A stretch of 64,000 nt of DNA from an uncultured bacterium (GCA_902764415.1 CACWVU010000001.1:65133-129132), one strand, 5' to 3'; positions 43,901 to 52,348 are shown, numbered from the stretch's first letter. Notes: generated from the sequence alone by a model not told the origin. Program-made: numbers and translations.

Positions 43901-44489
43901 GTGCCTGATGCCGTTCCGGAAGTGGAACGAGACGCTGGAGCTGATGGACTACACCGACCTCATCGACCCCAACAACCGCCGCACCCGCCAGCTGCGCGAC
44001 TACGTGACCAGGATCCGCGCGCTCACCGAGGAGACCGAGCGGCTCGAGGGCAAGCGCCGCTCCGGCAACCTCACCGACGCGGAGTCGCTCGCGCTTGCGC
44101 GCTGCTACTACGAAATGGGCAGGACGGTCGAGGCGGCCTCGCTCGTGCAGCCAATCGCCGACTCGCTCCAGAGCCCGGCCGACCTGCGCCTGGCGGCGAC
44201 GGTCCTCCGCGAGGCGCGGCGCGCCGCCGAGGCGGAGAAGGTGCTCGACCGCTACCTCCGCGCGGTGCCGTCCGACGCCGACGCCTGGCTGGAGCTCGCC
44301 ATTTTCCAGCACCGCTCCAACCGCCGGTCCAAGGCGATGGCCAGCTTCGACCAGGCGGTGCGCGCCAACGCCGGCGTGGTCGAGGCGCGGCTCCAGAAGC
44401 GCGAGCCGGACCTGATGGAGATCTACACCGGCTGGGCCCGCCACCAGCCAGCCGCGCAGCGTCGCCAGCCGTCCTCGGTGTGGCAGTAG
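40968..44489 (+). CDS. DUF2723 multi-pass membrane protein with TPR-like C-terminus
   Basis: A 1173-residue protein. The N-terminal membrane domain opens with YTLGPSVGLEDSGELATAAA and LGVPHPPGYPFW, the signature of DUF2723, which is related to protein O-mannosyltransferase-like GT-C enzymes with acidic residues in the first periplasmic loop. About a dozen hydrophobic segments extend to about residue 690, followed by a soluble domain and TPR-like helices (about 930-1160: GLYIKQGRYREGSQAFREAC, LALARCYYEMGRTVEAASLV). Transfer of a polyprenyl-phosphate-linked sugar to exported protein is plausible but unproven; a polyprenol-phosphate mannose synthase is encoded at 56718. Confidence 0.85.
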   Translation: MKDRFFSKLDWAAFWTATVATFAVYFYTLGPSVGLEDSGELATAAANLGVPHPPGYPFWTFCSWLFCKAFSFVTYMGHPTPAWCVSLCSAVFGAFAAGCTAMLICRSGRDFVDGEEGPGAWLCFGGGVAGALTFALSPVEWSQSTIVEIYSLNALFLMWVFLLSYRWMRRPSDKILWTTAFVFGLGLTNYQVLLFAIVPLALVIAMKNLGLFRDVFIYLTPVALTYQVLQIGQLVRADRAMSADAINKHLPLKGATVPSTTVLVLGLAAIVVSIAAAAFLSRRGSRERARKVALFGGVGGVVLMLASMYIFSSISVWGGADLELAPLVEPWRYLLVAACAAGSVVAAALAALRPAEDPEPDGFAARVKAQFCRELWIAVALAALAVVFATMVPQAGDGGYLGPKYPWGKSTLVFVLVLAALFAMCSSTPRGLSFAVPVAGLHIAAFVLLSRGALNGLTHPTTWYFCWPVVWNFALLALSVLTLPNGLSVAGAAFFAQLGVSFYAYMPIVSDLRNPPMNWGYPRTWEGFKHAIMRGQYEAIGFQLPKWGAILEYFKDVRVQFTDVMIPFALVPFVAGRWIVRKENRKAFWQWMVPVLVCFLLMSVLLVGLANVKGDLQDGFIQKVKFISSHAMIALWIGYGLVFACAFALRKAGERGLLAGGRVRLAAFAAAALMIAVSFFAPLVDNYCGDYRLGVNEVAFKLGGSEQNGHTFGWQFGAYQLEGAKAINEQIEADEEPLPDPTWPPPMEKYSIFFGGTDPGRFVPTYMIYSALFRPDVYLITQNALADDTYMSVERDLYGDEIWIPSKEDSAEAFNVYVDEVQRGVRQANGDVKIENGRVQVTGALGVMEINGILTKMMHDHDRLRHAFYVEESYVIPWMYPYLSPHGLIMKINADRTPYDAKTAAKDRDFWDWYVRRLLNDPAYRRDFAGQKSFSKLRAAIAGLYIKQGRYREGSQAFREACLLYPASPEATFRYAQECLMPFRKWNETLELMDYTDLIDPNNRRTRQLRDYVTRIRALTEETERLEGKRRSGNLTDAESLALARCYYEMGRTVEAASLVQPIADSLQSPADLRLAATVLREARRAAEAEKVLDRYLRAVPSDADAWLELAIFQHRSNRRSKAMASFDQAVRANAGVVEARLQKREPDLMEIYTGWARHQPAAQRRQPSSVWQ

Positions 44490-44525
44490 CGCCGCGGAAG
44501 AAATTTCACGAAAGGAGAAAGACAG

Positions 44526-45554
44526 ATGAAAGCGCCAAAGAAGGGAATCAAGTGGGAGAAGCTCGGTTTCGGCTTCTCCGATGTCAACTGCCACCTCAGG
44601 ATGACCTGGAAGGACGGCAAGTGGTCGAAGCCGAAGTTCGTCAAGGATCCGTGGATCAAGATGCACATCGGCGCGGCCTGCCTCCACTACGGCCAGGAGT
44701 GCTTCGAGGGGATCAAGGCGTTCCGGCAGAAGGACGGCAAGATCGCGATTTTCCGTCCCGACGAGAACGCCAAGCGCATGTACAGGACGGCCGAGCGCAC
44801 CTGCATGCCGCCGATTCCGGTGAAGACCTTCATCGAGTGCTGCCGCGCAGTGGTGAAGAAGAACGCCGAGTACGTGCCGCCGTTCGGCACCGGCGGGTCG
44901 ATGTACCTCCGTCCGCTTTTGATCGGCACCGGTCCGCAGATCGGCGTCGCGCCGGCGAAGGAATACACTTTCATGATCATGGTCATGCCGGTCGGCGCGT
45001 ACTACAAGGGCGGCATCAAGCCGGTGCGGGCGGTCATCTTCGACCAGTGGGACCGCGCCGCGCCCCACGGCATGGGCGACGTCAAGGTCGGCGGCAACTA
45101 CGCCGCGGGCATCTTCGCGCACGAGAAGGCGAAGAAGGAAGGCTGGCCGGTCGAGCTCTACCTCGACGCCAAGACCCACAAGTACATCGAGGAGTTCGCG
45201 ACATCGAACTTCGCGGGCATCACGAAGGACGGTGCGTATGTCACGCCCGACTCCTGCTCGGTGCTGCCGTCGGTCACCAACATGTCGCTCCGCCAGTGCG
45301 CGAAGGACCTCGGCATCAAGGTCGAGGTGCGCCCGGTGCCCTACACCGAGGTGAAGAAGCTCAAGGCCGTCGCCGCGCTCGGCACGGCGGTCGTCATCAC
45401 GCCCGTCTGGGAGATCACCCGTGGCAAGGACGTGATCAAGGTGTCCGACCCCGAGGTCGTCCATCCGACCCTGCAGAAGCTCTACGACCGCGTCCAGGGC
45501 ATCCAGTACGGACTCGTCCCCGACCGCCACCACTGGTGCTTCGAGGTCAAGTAG
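44526..45554 (+). CDS. ilvE: Branched-chain amino acid aminotransferase
   Basis: A 342-residue class IV PLP enzyme catalysing the last step of Ile, Leu and Val synthesis. LHYGQECFEGIKAF, YLRPLLIGTG, GMGDVKVGGNYAAG with the Schiff-base lysine K187, and EEFATSNFAGI (the usual E-x-G/A-T-S/A-N block) are diagnostic of the larger BCAT subgroup. Length is normal. AAAGGAGAAAG precedes the ATG. Confidence 0.93.
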   Translation: MKAPKKGIKWEKLGFGFSDVNCHLRMTWKDGKWSKPKFVKDPWIKMHIGAACLHYGQECFEGIKAFRQKDGKIAIFRPDENAKRMYRTAERTCMPPIPVKTFIECCRAVVKKNAEYVPPFGTGGSMYLRPLLIGTGPQIGVAPAKEYTFMIMVMPVGAYYKGGIKPVRAVIFDQWDRAAPHGMGDVKVGGNYAAGIFAHEKAKKEGWPVELYLDAKTHKYIEEFATSNFAGITKDGAYVTPDSCSVLPSVTNMSLRQCAKDLGIKVEVRPVPYTEVKKLKAVAALGTAVVITPVWEITRGKDVIKVSDPEVVHPTLQKLYDRVQGIQYGLVPDRHHWCFEVK

Positions 45555-45558
45555 CCAC

Positions 45559-47217
45559 GTGTCGGCCGGCGAGATAGTCGCGAAGATCCTCCGGGCCCGC
45601 GGCATCAGCGAAGCCGAGCTCGGGGACTTCCTCAATCCGTCCCTCGACCAGCTCGCGCGCCCAGAGGACCTGCCCGGCGTCGAGGCGGCGGCCGACGCCG
45701 TCCTCGCCGCGATGGCGGCGGGGCGCGGAATCGTCGTCTTCGGCGACTACGACTGTGACGGCGTGTGCGCCACCGCGATCCTGGTGAAGGCGCTCGGTGC
45801 GCTCGGGGCGGACGTGGAGCCGTTCCTGCCCAACCGGTTGACCGAAGGCTACGGCATGAGCGACGCCTCGGTCGCGCGGCTCCTCGCCGAGCATCCCGGC
45901 GTCGGGCTCGTCATCACCGTCGACAACGGCATCAACTCCCTCGACCAGATTGCCGCGCTCAGGTCCCGCGGCGTCGAGGTGGTGGTGACCGACCACCACC
46001 TGCCGACCAGGCTCCCGGGGTCGGACGGCGCACCTGGCGAAATCGCGCTGCCGGACGCGACCGCTCTCGTCAACCCGAAGGTGGCGGCGCCGCGGCACCT
46101 CGTCGACCTCTGCGGCGCCGGCGTCGCCTTTTTGCTCGCGAACCGGCTGATCGCCGAGGCAGGGCGCCGCGGCATCTACTCGGGCGCCAAGGTCGGCGGT
46201 CCGCTGCTGGTGCTCGCCGGCATCGCTACGGTGACGGACCTCATGCCGCTTCTCGGACAGAACCGCATCCTCGTCGCCGAGGCGCTGAAGCGCTTCGCCG
46301 CGTGGGCGCCGATGGGCGTGCGCGAGCTCTACGCGCGCGCCGCCCGCGTCGGCGCCGAGCGCCTGACCTCGCGCGACTTCGGCTTCCTGATCGGCCCGCG
46401 CATCAACGCCTCGGGACGGCTCGGCTCCGGCGAGCAGGCGCTGGAGCTGGTGCTTTCCGACGACCGCGAGATCTCGCGCGAGCTGGCGCGGATCGTGGAC
46501 ATGCGCAACATGGAGCGCCGCTCGATCGAGCAGAAGATGTCCGAGGACGCGCTCGCGCGCGTGGTCGAGGGCGCGAGCGCCCAGGTGATCGACCTGCCCG
46601 AGGGGCATCCCGGCGTCGTCGGCATCGTCGCCGCGAGGCTCCTGGAGCGCATAGGCCGTGGCCCGGTGTGCGTCATCGCGGGCGGGCACGGGTCAGGGCG
46701 CGCGCCCGACGGCTTCAACCTGCGCGACGCCTTTGACGCGTGCGCGTCCGTGCTCGAGCGCTACGGCGGGCACGCCGCCGCGGGAGGGTTCTCGGTGAAG
46801 GAGGGGATGACGGACGAGTTCCGCCGTCTCCTCTGCGAGTACTGCGATCGCGTGGATCGGGAGCGACCGCCCTCCGCGGCAGGCGGAGTCGAGCCCGACA
46901 TCTGGATCGAGCCTAAGGACGTCACGCTCGAGCTCGCTGACGAAGTCGCGCGGCTCGAGCCGTTCGGCGAGGGCAACCCCGAGCCGACCTTCGGGCTCCG
47001 CGGCGTCACCTTGGCCGACGTCCGTCCGCTCGGCTCCGACGGCCGCCACCTCACGCTTTCGCTCCGCGAGTCGCGCCTGAGGGGGGTGTTCTGGAACCAC
47101 GGCGACATGGTCGAGGACCTGCGCGCCAGCCCCGTCCGGCGCGACCTCGTGTTCGCGCTCGCCGTCTCCGACTACGGCGAGCGACACGTCGAGCTCAGGC
47201 TCGTCGCGGTGTCCTGA
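45559..47217 (+). CDS. recJ: Single-stranded-DNA-specific exonuclease RecJ
   Basis: A 552-residue DHH-family 5'-3' exonuclease. The metal motifs are GDYDCDGVCA (D63, D65, D67), DNGIN, and TDHH (D145-H147); the DHHA1 region has ERYGGHAAAGGFSV; the OB fold is at the C-terminus. Length is normal. GTG start at 45559, four bases after ilvE, in a context that keeps the family N-terminus. A hairpin with a T-run follows the gene. Confidence 0.94.
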   Translation: MSAGEIVAKILRARGISEAELGDFLNPSLDQLARPEDLPGVEAAADAVLAAMAAGRGIVVFGDYDCDGVCATAILVKALGALGADVEPFLPNRLTEGYGMSDASVARLLAEHPGVGLVITVDNGINSLDQIAALRSRGVEVVVTDHHLPTRLPGSDGAPGEIALPDATALVNPKVAAPRHLVDLCGAGVAFLLANRLIAEAGRRGIYSGAKVGGPLLVLAGIATVTDLMPLLGQNRILVAEALKRFAAWAPMGVRELYARAARVGAERLTSRDFGFLIGPRINASGRLGSGEQALELVLSDDREISRELARIVDMRNMERRSIEQKMSEDALARVVEGASAQVIDLPEGHPGVVGIVAARLLERIGRGPVCVIAGGHGSGRAPDGFNLRDAFDACASVLERYGGHAAAGGFSVKEGMTDEFRRLLCEYCDRVDRERPPSAAGGVEPDIWIEPKDVTLELADEVARLEPFGEGNPEPTFGLRGVTLADVRPLGSDGRHLTLSLRESRLRGVFWNHGDMVEDLRASPVRRDLVFALAVSDYGERHVELRLVAVS

Positions 47218-47223
47218 AGCCGT

Positions 47224-47254
47224 CCCCGGCCCCTCCGGGGGGTAAAAATTTTTT
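47224..47254 (+). terminator. Probable intrinsic terminator after recJ
   Basis: CCCCGG (47224-47229) pairs with CCGGGG (47235-47240), followed by GGTAAAAA and TTTTTT (47249-47254). The T-run lies 8 bases after the stem, so efficiency is uncertain. Confidence 0.6.
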
Positions 47255-47265
47255 AATTTGCCCCC

Positions 47266-47295
47266 TTGACGCAGACACAAGATTTAGTGTATTAT
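47266..47295 (+). promoter_or_regulatory. Promoter of the anaerobic ribonucleotide reductase operon
   Basis: TTGACG at 47266-47271 and TATTAT at 47290-47295 with an 18-base spacer; TATACT at 47293-47298 is an alternative -10. The spacer contains the NrdR box at 47275-47290. A leader of about 70 bases with GGAAAAGGAGCGGGGGAAAG precedes nrdD. Confidence 0.75.
47275..47290. promoter_or_regulatory. NrdR box (operator)
   Basis: ACACAAGATTTAGTGT is a 16-base near-palindrome matching the NrdR consensus ACACwATATATwGTGT at nearly all informative positions. NrdR is a zinc-finger/ATP-cone repressor of ribonucleotide reductase genes. It lies between -35 and -10 of the nrdD promoter, ideal for repression. 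A weaker half-conserved copy ending in GGGTGT lies at 47305-47320, 30 bases downstream, the spacing expected of paired boxes. Confidence 0.75.
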
Positions 47296-47372
47296 ACTCA
47301 ACCTAACCACAATAGGGTGTTGTTGGTTGGAAAATCGAGAAAATCCCAAAGGAAAAGGAGCGGGGGAAAGAG

Positions 47373-49610
47373 ATGAGGCAGTTCAAGATCATCAAGCGCA
47401 GCGGCGAGGAGAAGGACTTCGACATCACGAAGATCGAAAACGCGATTCGCGCGGCTTCGAACACGGTCGATCCGGTCAATGCGCTTTCCGAGGACCGAAT
47501 CCGCCTCATCGCCAAGGAGGTCGCCGGCGTCTGCGAGGCGCGCGACCGAGCGATGACGGTCGAGGAGATCCAGGACGTGGTCGAGAACAAGATCATGGAG
47601 ATGGGGTCTCACGAGATCGCCAAGAAGTACATCGTCTACCGCTACAAGCGCGAGCTCGTGCGCAAGGCGAACACCACCGACTCGGCGATCATCTCGCTCA
47701 TCGAGTGCAACAACGAGGACGTCAAGCAGGAGAACTCGAACAAGAACCCGCGGATCAACGCGGTGCAGCGCGACTACATGGCGGGCGAGGTGTCGAAGGA
47801 CGTCGCCGCGCGCCTGCTGCTGCCCGAGGACGTGGTGCAGGCGCACAAGGACGGCATCATCCACTTCCACGACATGGACTACTACGCGCAGCACATGCAC
47901 AACTGCGACCTCGTCAACCTCGAGGACATGCTGCAGAACGGCACGGTCATCTCCGGGACGATGATCGAGAAGCCGAAGTCCTTCTCCACCGCCTGCAACA
48001 TCGCCACCCAGATCATCGCCCAGGTCGCCTCCAACCAGTACGGCGGGCAGTCGATCTCGCTCACCCACCTCGCTCCGTTCGTGGACGTCTCGCGCCAGGT
48101 GATCCGCGCCGAGCTGAAGAGCGAGTGCGAGATCGCCGGGGTGAAGATGGAGCCGGAGAAGTTCGACGCGATCGTCGAGAAGCGCGTCCGCAAGGAGATC
48201 CAGAAGGGCGTGCAGACCATCCAGTACCAGGTCGTCACCCTCATGACCACCAACGGCCAGGCGCCGTTCGTGACCGTCTTCATGTACCTCGGCGAGGCCA
48301 GGAGCGAGCAGGAGCGCCGGGACCTGGCGATGATCATCGAGGAGGTCCTGAACGAGCGCATCCGCGGCGTCAAGAACGAGGAGGGCGTCTACATCACCCC
48401 GGCGTTCCCGAAGCTCATCTACGTGCTCGAGCCGCAGAACGTGGAGGAGAACTCGCCCTACTGGTACCTCACCGAGCTCGCGGCGAAGTGCACGGCCAAG
48501 CGCATGGTGCCGGACTACATCAGCGAGAAGAAGATGCGCGAGTACAAGCTCTCCAAGGGCGAGAGCGTCGGCAACGGCGACACCTACACCTGCATGGGCT
48601 GCCGCTCGTTCCTCACCCCCGACCGCTCCGGCAACGGCTACGGCAACATCGCCAACGCCGGCAACTACGAGCCGGGCAAGCCGAAGTACTACGGCCGCTT
48701 CAACCAGGGCGTCGTCACCATCAACCTCGTCGACGTCGCGCTTTCCGCCGGCGGCAGCATGGACGAGTTCTGGCGCATCTTCGGCGACCGCTGCGAGCTC
48801 TGCCACCGCGCGCTCCGCTGCCGCCACGAGCGTCTCAAGGGCACTTCCTCCGACGCCGCGCCGATCCTTTGGCAGTACGGCGCGCTCGCGCGCCTCGAGA
48901 AGGGCGAGAAGATCGACAAGCTCCTCTACGGCGGCTACTCCACGATCTCGCTCGGCTACGCGGGGCTCTGGGAGTGCGTGTTCGCGATGACCGGCAAGAA
49001 GCTCACCGAGCCCGAGGGCGAGGCGTTCGGCCTCGAGGTGATGCAGAAGCTCAACGAGTACACCGCGAAGTGGAAGGCGGCCGAGGACATCGACTACTCC
49101 CTCTACGGGACGCCGCTCGAGTCGACCACCTACAAGTTCGCCAAGTGCCTGCAGAAGCGCTTCGGCATCGTCAAGGGCGTGACCGACCGCAACTACATCA
49201 CCAACTCCTACCACATCCACGTCACCGAGCCGATCGACGCGTTCCGCAAGCTTGAGACCGAGGCGAAGTTCCAGAAGCTCTCGCCCGGCGGGGCGATCAG
49301 CTACGTCGAGGTTCCGAACATGCAGAACAACCTCAAGGCGGTGCTCGCGATCATGAAGTTCATCTACGACCACATCATGTACGCCGAGCTCAACACCAAG
49401 TCGGACTACTGCCAGGTGTGCGGCTTCGACGGCGAGATCGAGATCGTGAAGGACATGAGCGGCAAGCTGATCTGGAGGTGCCCGAAGTGCGGCAACACCG
49501 ACGAGTCGAAGCTGAACGTCGCCCGCCGCACCTGCGGCTACATCGGCTCCCAGTTCTGGAACCAGGGCCGCACCCAGGAGATCAAGGAGCGCGTCCTGCA
49601 CGTGAGCTGA
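47373..49610 (+). CDS. nrdD: Anaerobic (class III) ribonucleoside-triphosphate reductase
   Basis: A 745-residue glycyl-radical enzyme that makes dNTPs without oxygen. The N-terminal ATP-cone (KIIKRSGEEKDFDITKIENA) is the allosteric domain; HFHDMDYY and NCDLVNLEDML are in the catalytic barrel; the zinc site is C680-x2-C683 and C703-x2-C706; the radical loop is RRTCGYIG, with Gly722 near the end. Length is normal. The activase gene nrdG lies 2.2 kb downstream, with two genes in between. Confidence 0.96.
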   Translation: MRQFKIIKRSGEEKDFDITKIENAIRAASNTVDPVNALSEDRIRLIAKEVAGVCEARDRAMTVEEIQDVVENKIMEMGSHEIAKKYIVYRYKRELVRKANTTDSAIISLIECNNEDVKQENSNKNPRINAVQRDYMAGEVSKDVAARLLLPEDVVQAHKDGIIHFHDMDYYAQHMHNCDLVNLEDMLQNGTVISGTMIEKPKSFSTACNIATQIIAQVASNQYGGQSISLTHLAPFVDVSRQVIRAELKSECEIAGVKMEPEKFDAIVEKRVRKEIQKGVQTIQYQVVTLMTTNGQAPFVTVFMYLGEARSEQERRDLAMIIEEVLNERIRGVKNEEGVYITPAFPKLIYVLEPQNVEENSPYWYLTELAAKCTAKRMVPDYISEKKMREYKLSKGESVGNGDTYTCMGCRSFLTPDRSGNGYGNIANAGNYEPGKPKYYGRFNQGVVTINLVDVALSAGGSMDEFWRIFGDRCELCHRALRCRHERLKGTSSDAAPILWQYGALARLEKGEKIDKLLYGGYSTISLGYAGLWECVFAMTGKKLTEPEGEAFGLEVMQKLNEYTAKWKAAEDIDYSLYGTPLESTTYKFAKCLQKRFGIVKGVTDRNYITNSYHIHVTEPIDAFRKLETEAKFQKLSPGGAISYVEVPNMQNNLKAVLAIMKFIYDHIMYAELNTKSDYCQVCGFDGEIEIVKDMSGKLIWRCPKCGNTDESKLNVARRTCGYIGSQFWNQGRTQEIKERVLHVS

Positions 49611-50368
49611 TGAAGGCGCTTGCGGACGCAGTCGCCGGCGCGAAGTGCGTCGCGGCGATGACCGGGGCCGGTGTGTCGACGCTCTGCGGCATACCGGACT
49701 TCCGCGGTCCCAAGGGGCTCTACCGGAACCCCGACGCCGAGCGCATCTTCGACATCGGCTGGTTCGATCGCGACCCCTCGGTGTACTACCGCGGGTGCCG
49801 CGACCTCATCTACGGGCTGGACGCGTTCTCGCCCGGGCCGGTGCACGTCGCGCTCAAGCGGCTCGAGGACGCGGGCCGGCTCGCCGGCATCGCCACCCAG
49901 AACATCGACATGCTCCACCAGAAGGCCGGCTCGTCGAACGTGTACGAGGTCCACGGCTCGCCGATAATGCACCACTGCCGCCGGTGCGGTGACGCGAAGG
50001 GCTTCGGCGAGATCCGCGCGATGATCGAGGCGAACGGCGGGCTCGGCGCGCTCGACTCCGGCTACGTGCCGCGGTGCGCGTGCGGCGGCGCGTACAAGCC
50101 GGACATCACCTTCTTCGGCGAGGCGCTCCCCGAGGAGGCGTTTCTGCGCTCGCAGGAGCTGGCGATGCGCGCGGACGTGATGCTCGTCCTCGGCACCTCG
50201 CTCACGGTGTTCCCGGCGGCCGGGCTCCCGCGGCTCACGCTCCAGAAGGGCGGCAAGGTGTTCATCGTGAACGCCCAGCCGACTCCGCTCGACGCCTACG
50301 CCGCCGCCCGCTACCCCGACTTGCGCGAGTTCGCGGAAATGGTCCTCTCCACCTGGCCGGAATGCTGA
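49610..50368 (+). CDS. Sirtuin family NAD-dependent protein deacylase
   Basis: A 252-residue Sir2 protein. GAGVSTLCGIPDFRG binds NAD; TQNIDMLHQKAG and VYEVHGS carry the catalytic His; zinc ligands are C-x2-C in HCRRCG and CAC in PRCACGG; ITFFGEALP and LGTSLTVFP complete the pocket. The first element is GAGVST rather than GAGIS, within family variation. ATG at 49610 overlaps the nrdD stop by one base, so it is coupled to nrdD, an unusual neighbour for a sirtuin. Confidence 0.92.
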   Translation: MKALADAVAGAKCVAAMTGAGVSTLCGIPDFRGPKGLYRNPDAERIFDIGWFDRDPSVYYRGCRDLIYGLDAFSPGPVHVALKRLEDAGRLAGIATQNIDMLHQKAGSSNVYEVHGSPIMHHCRRCGDAKGFGEIRAMIEANGGLGALDSGYVPRCACGGAYKPDITFFGEALPEEAFLRSQELAMRADVMLVLGTSLTVFPAAGLPRLTLQKGGKVFIVNAQPTPLDAYAAARYPDLREFAEMVLSTWPEC

Positions 50369-50492
50369 GGGAAGATGAGACTTGGGTGATGTATTCCAGC
50401 TTCCTGCAAACGGCGTGAGCCTTGCCGAGGCGCGGACTGCCATCGAGCGACTCCGTTCAAGGGGGTGTTCGGGGTTTTCATAGGAGAACGGC

Positions 50493-51827
50493 ATGGGTAG
50501 GGGCAAGAATCCGTTTGATAGAATCGTGGGGCCGGACGGCGAGTGGCGGGTGCCGGTGCCGGGAGTCGAGGTTGGCCCGCGCGAGGAATTCATGCTGCGG
50601 TGTCTGAACGCGGCTGTGAACTTGCGAGGAGTCCTGACCTACGGCGAGTTCTGCGACGTCTACAACCGCTATGCGCCCGATCACGACGAGCCGGTGTCAA
50701 ATTCGCTGGATGAAGACGAGCTGTCTGATTTTCTGATCCGCGTCGCTGGTTGCAGAGAGGGCGATGGCTCGGCAATGGACGCGCTGATCGACGAGTTCGG
50801 TATGTATTTCGTCTGCTGGCGCGACCACCGCACTGGTGAGAAGGTCGTTGCCGCCGCTGAGATGTTCTGCCACCGGGACGCGGATGGCTGCTATCAGGAG
50901 CCGGAAGGCGATGCCGCCGACCTGAAGTCGTTTTTTGACAAGCGCGTGGCGGCAGCGCGCGATGTGCAGCGCGGCATCACTTACCCTGATCTAGACGAGG
51001 ATCTTTTTCTGTCCTTCGAATTCCCAGACGACGATGACGACGAGTATCCTGACGGCGCCGGCGACGACGGGGAGACCGGCGAAGAGGTCCGAGTCGAGGA
51101 CCTGCCGCCGGCGAAGTTCACTGGGCCGTTCGACTTCAAGTCCGTGAAGGACCCATCAGTGCGCGACAAGTTGCTCTGGGACTACGAGGGCGTCCGGCTC
51201 GTTACGCGCGACTTCGTTCGCCGCGAGGTCATGCGCGAGCTGACGGGCGACGAGCGCCGCGCCGCGGCGAAGCGGCTCGGCTTCAAGATCGACGGGCAAA
51301 CCGGCTTTGTCGCAGATCCCAACCTCGACATGGTCGTCGGGGACTTCGCGGCAATGATGGACGACCAGCACGGCGAACCAGCGATCAAGCGCATCATGAA
51401 GCGCAAGGACAAGCTCGAGGACGACCTCGGCCGCGCCGCCTCAGAATACTACGAGAACTATCGCTACACGTGGCTTGAGGTGCTGGCGTCAAAGGCGGGA
51501 GTCGGTCTCAAGTGCCGCGACCTGATGACCTGCGAGGACATCTTCCTCATGGAGACGAGCCTCAGCCGGGACAATGTGAAGGGGATGACGATCTGCGCAG
51601 GCATCGCGCCGATGGGCGAGGTTTACCTCTCGCTCGGCGTCATCCATCCCGCGAACTTCGAGAATCCAGCGACGATCCTCAAGATCGTCTTGACTTATCT
51701 GGGGCTGCCGACAGAGCTGCCGGTTCGCCTTTCGTTTGCCGACCAGGCGCGATTCGCCGCGGAGACGATCCGCCGCGTACACGCTAATGGCAAGTTCGAC
51801 ACCATCACCTACGGAACCATGGAATGA
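50493..51827 (+). CDS. Uncharacterised protein encoded between sirtuin and nrdG
   Basis: A 444-residue protein I do not recognise with certainty. The N-terminal 160 residues look globular and alpha-rich (YGEFCDVYNRYAPD), a highly acidic stretch follows (about 172-198, DDDDDEYPD), and the last 130 residues hold WLEVLASKAGVGLKCRDLMT and IFLMETSLSRD, which recalls a segment found in some SEC-C-motif proteins; no SEC-C zinc motif is present. Codon use is less GC-biased than in nrdD. ATAGGAGAACGGC precedes the ATG, and its last four bases (ATGA) overlap nrdG, so it is translated with the activase. Confidence 0.75.
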   Translation: MGRGKNPFDRIVGPDGEWRVPVPGVEVGPREEFMLRCLNAAVNLRGVLTYGEFCDVYNRYAPDHDEPVSNSLDEDELSDFLIRVAGCREGDGSAMDALIDEFGMYFVCWRDHRTGEKVVAAAEMFCHRDADGCYQEPEGDAADLKSFFDKRVAAARDVQRGITYPDLDEDLFLSFEFPDDDDDEYPDGAGDDGETGEEVRVEDLPPAKFTGPFDFKSVKDPSVRDKLLWDYEGVRLVTRDFVRREVMRELTGDERRAAAKRLGFKIDGQTGFVADPNLDMVVGDFAAMMDDQHGEPAIKRIMKRKDKLEDDLGRAASEYYENYRYTWLEVLASKAGVGLKCRDLMTCEDIFLMETSLSRDNVKGMTICAGIAPMGEVYLSLGVIHPANFENPATILKIVLTYLGLPTELPVRLSFADQARFAAETIRRVHANGKFDTITYGTME

Positions 51828-52327
51828 ACTACGCGTCAATCAGGACCTGCGACGTCGCTAACGGGGAGGGGGTGAGGGTCTCGCTCTTCGTCTCCGGCTG
51901 CACCCACCGCTGCAAGGGGTGCTTCAACGAGGAGGCGTGGGACTTCGCCTACGGCAAGCCCTTTACCCGCGAGGTGGAGGACGAGCTCCTCGCCGCGCTC
52001 GCGCCGCCGCACATCGCCGGGCTCTCGCTCCTCGGCGGCGAGCCGATGGAGCCGGAGAACCAGCGCGCGCTCGTGCCGTTCCTCCGGCGCTTCCGGGAGC
52101 GCTTCGGCGCCACTCGCACGCTCTGGGTGTACACGGGCTGCGTCCTCGAGACCGAGCTTAAGTCGCCGTCGCGCTGGCGCACGGAGCTCACCGACGAGTT
52201 CCTCTCGATGGTCGACGTGCTCGTGGACGGCCCGTTCGTCGAGCCGCTGAAGGACATCTCGCTCGCCTTCCGCGGCAGCTCCAACCAGCGCGTCCTGCGC
52301 CTCGCCGACGGCCGCCGCTCGGCCTGA
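51824..52327 (+). CDS. nrdG: Anaerobic ribonucleotide reductase activating protein
   Basis: A 167-residue radical SAM enzyme that installs the glycyl radical on NrdD. VSGCTHRCKGCFNEEAW has the CxxxCxxC cluster motif, LSLLGGEPM binds SAM, and WVYTGC and VLVDGPFVEPLKD are typical of NrdG. Length is normal. Start overlaps the preceding gene by ATGA. A hairpin with a T-run follows. Confidence 0.95.
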   Translation: MNYASIRTCDVANGEGVRVSLFVSGCTHRCKGCFNEEAWDFAYGKPFTREVEDELLAALAPPHIAGLSLLGGEPMEPENQRALVPFLRRFRERFGATRTLWVYTGCVLETELKSPSRWRTELTDEFLSMVDVLVDGPFVEPLKDISLAFRGSSNQRVLRLADGRRSA

Positions 52328-52348
52328 GGCTCAGGCGGCGCAGTTTTT
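52322..52348 (+). terminator. Probable intrinsic terminator after nrdG
   Basis: GCCTGA (52322-52327, including the stop codon) pairs with TCAGGC (52331-52336), loop GGC, followed by GGCGCAG and TTTTT at 52344-52348. Short stem; moderate support. Confidence 0.5.

Noticed and set aside
40986-45635. Very long open frame (1549 codons) on the minus strand opposite the DUF2723 and ilvE genes
   Set aside because: Its product is Arg/His/Glu-rich low-complexity sequence with no family motifs, as expected opposite GC-rich genes, while the plus strand carries clear family signatures.
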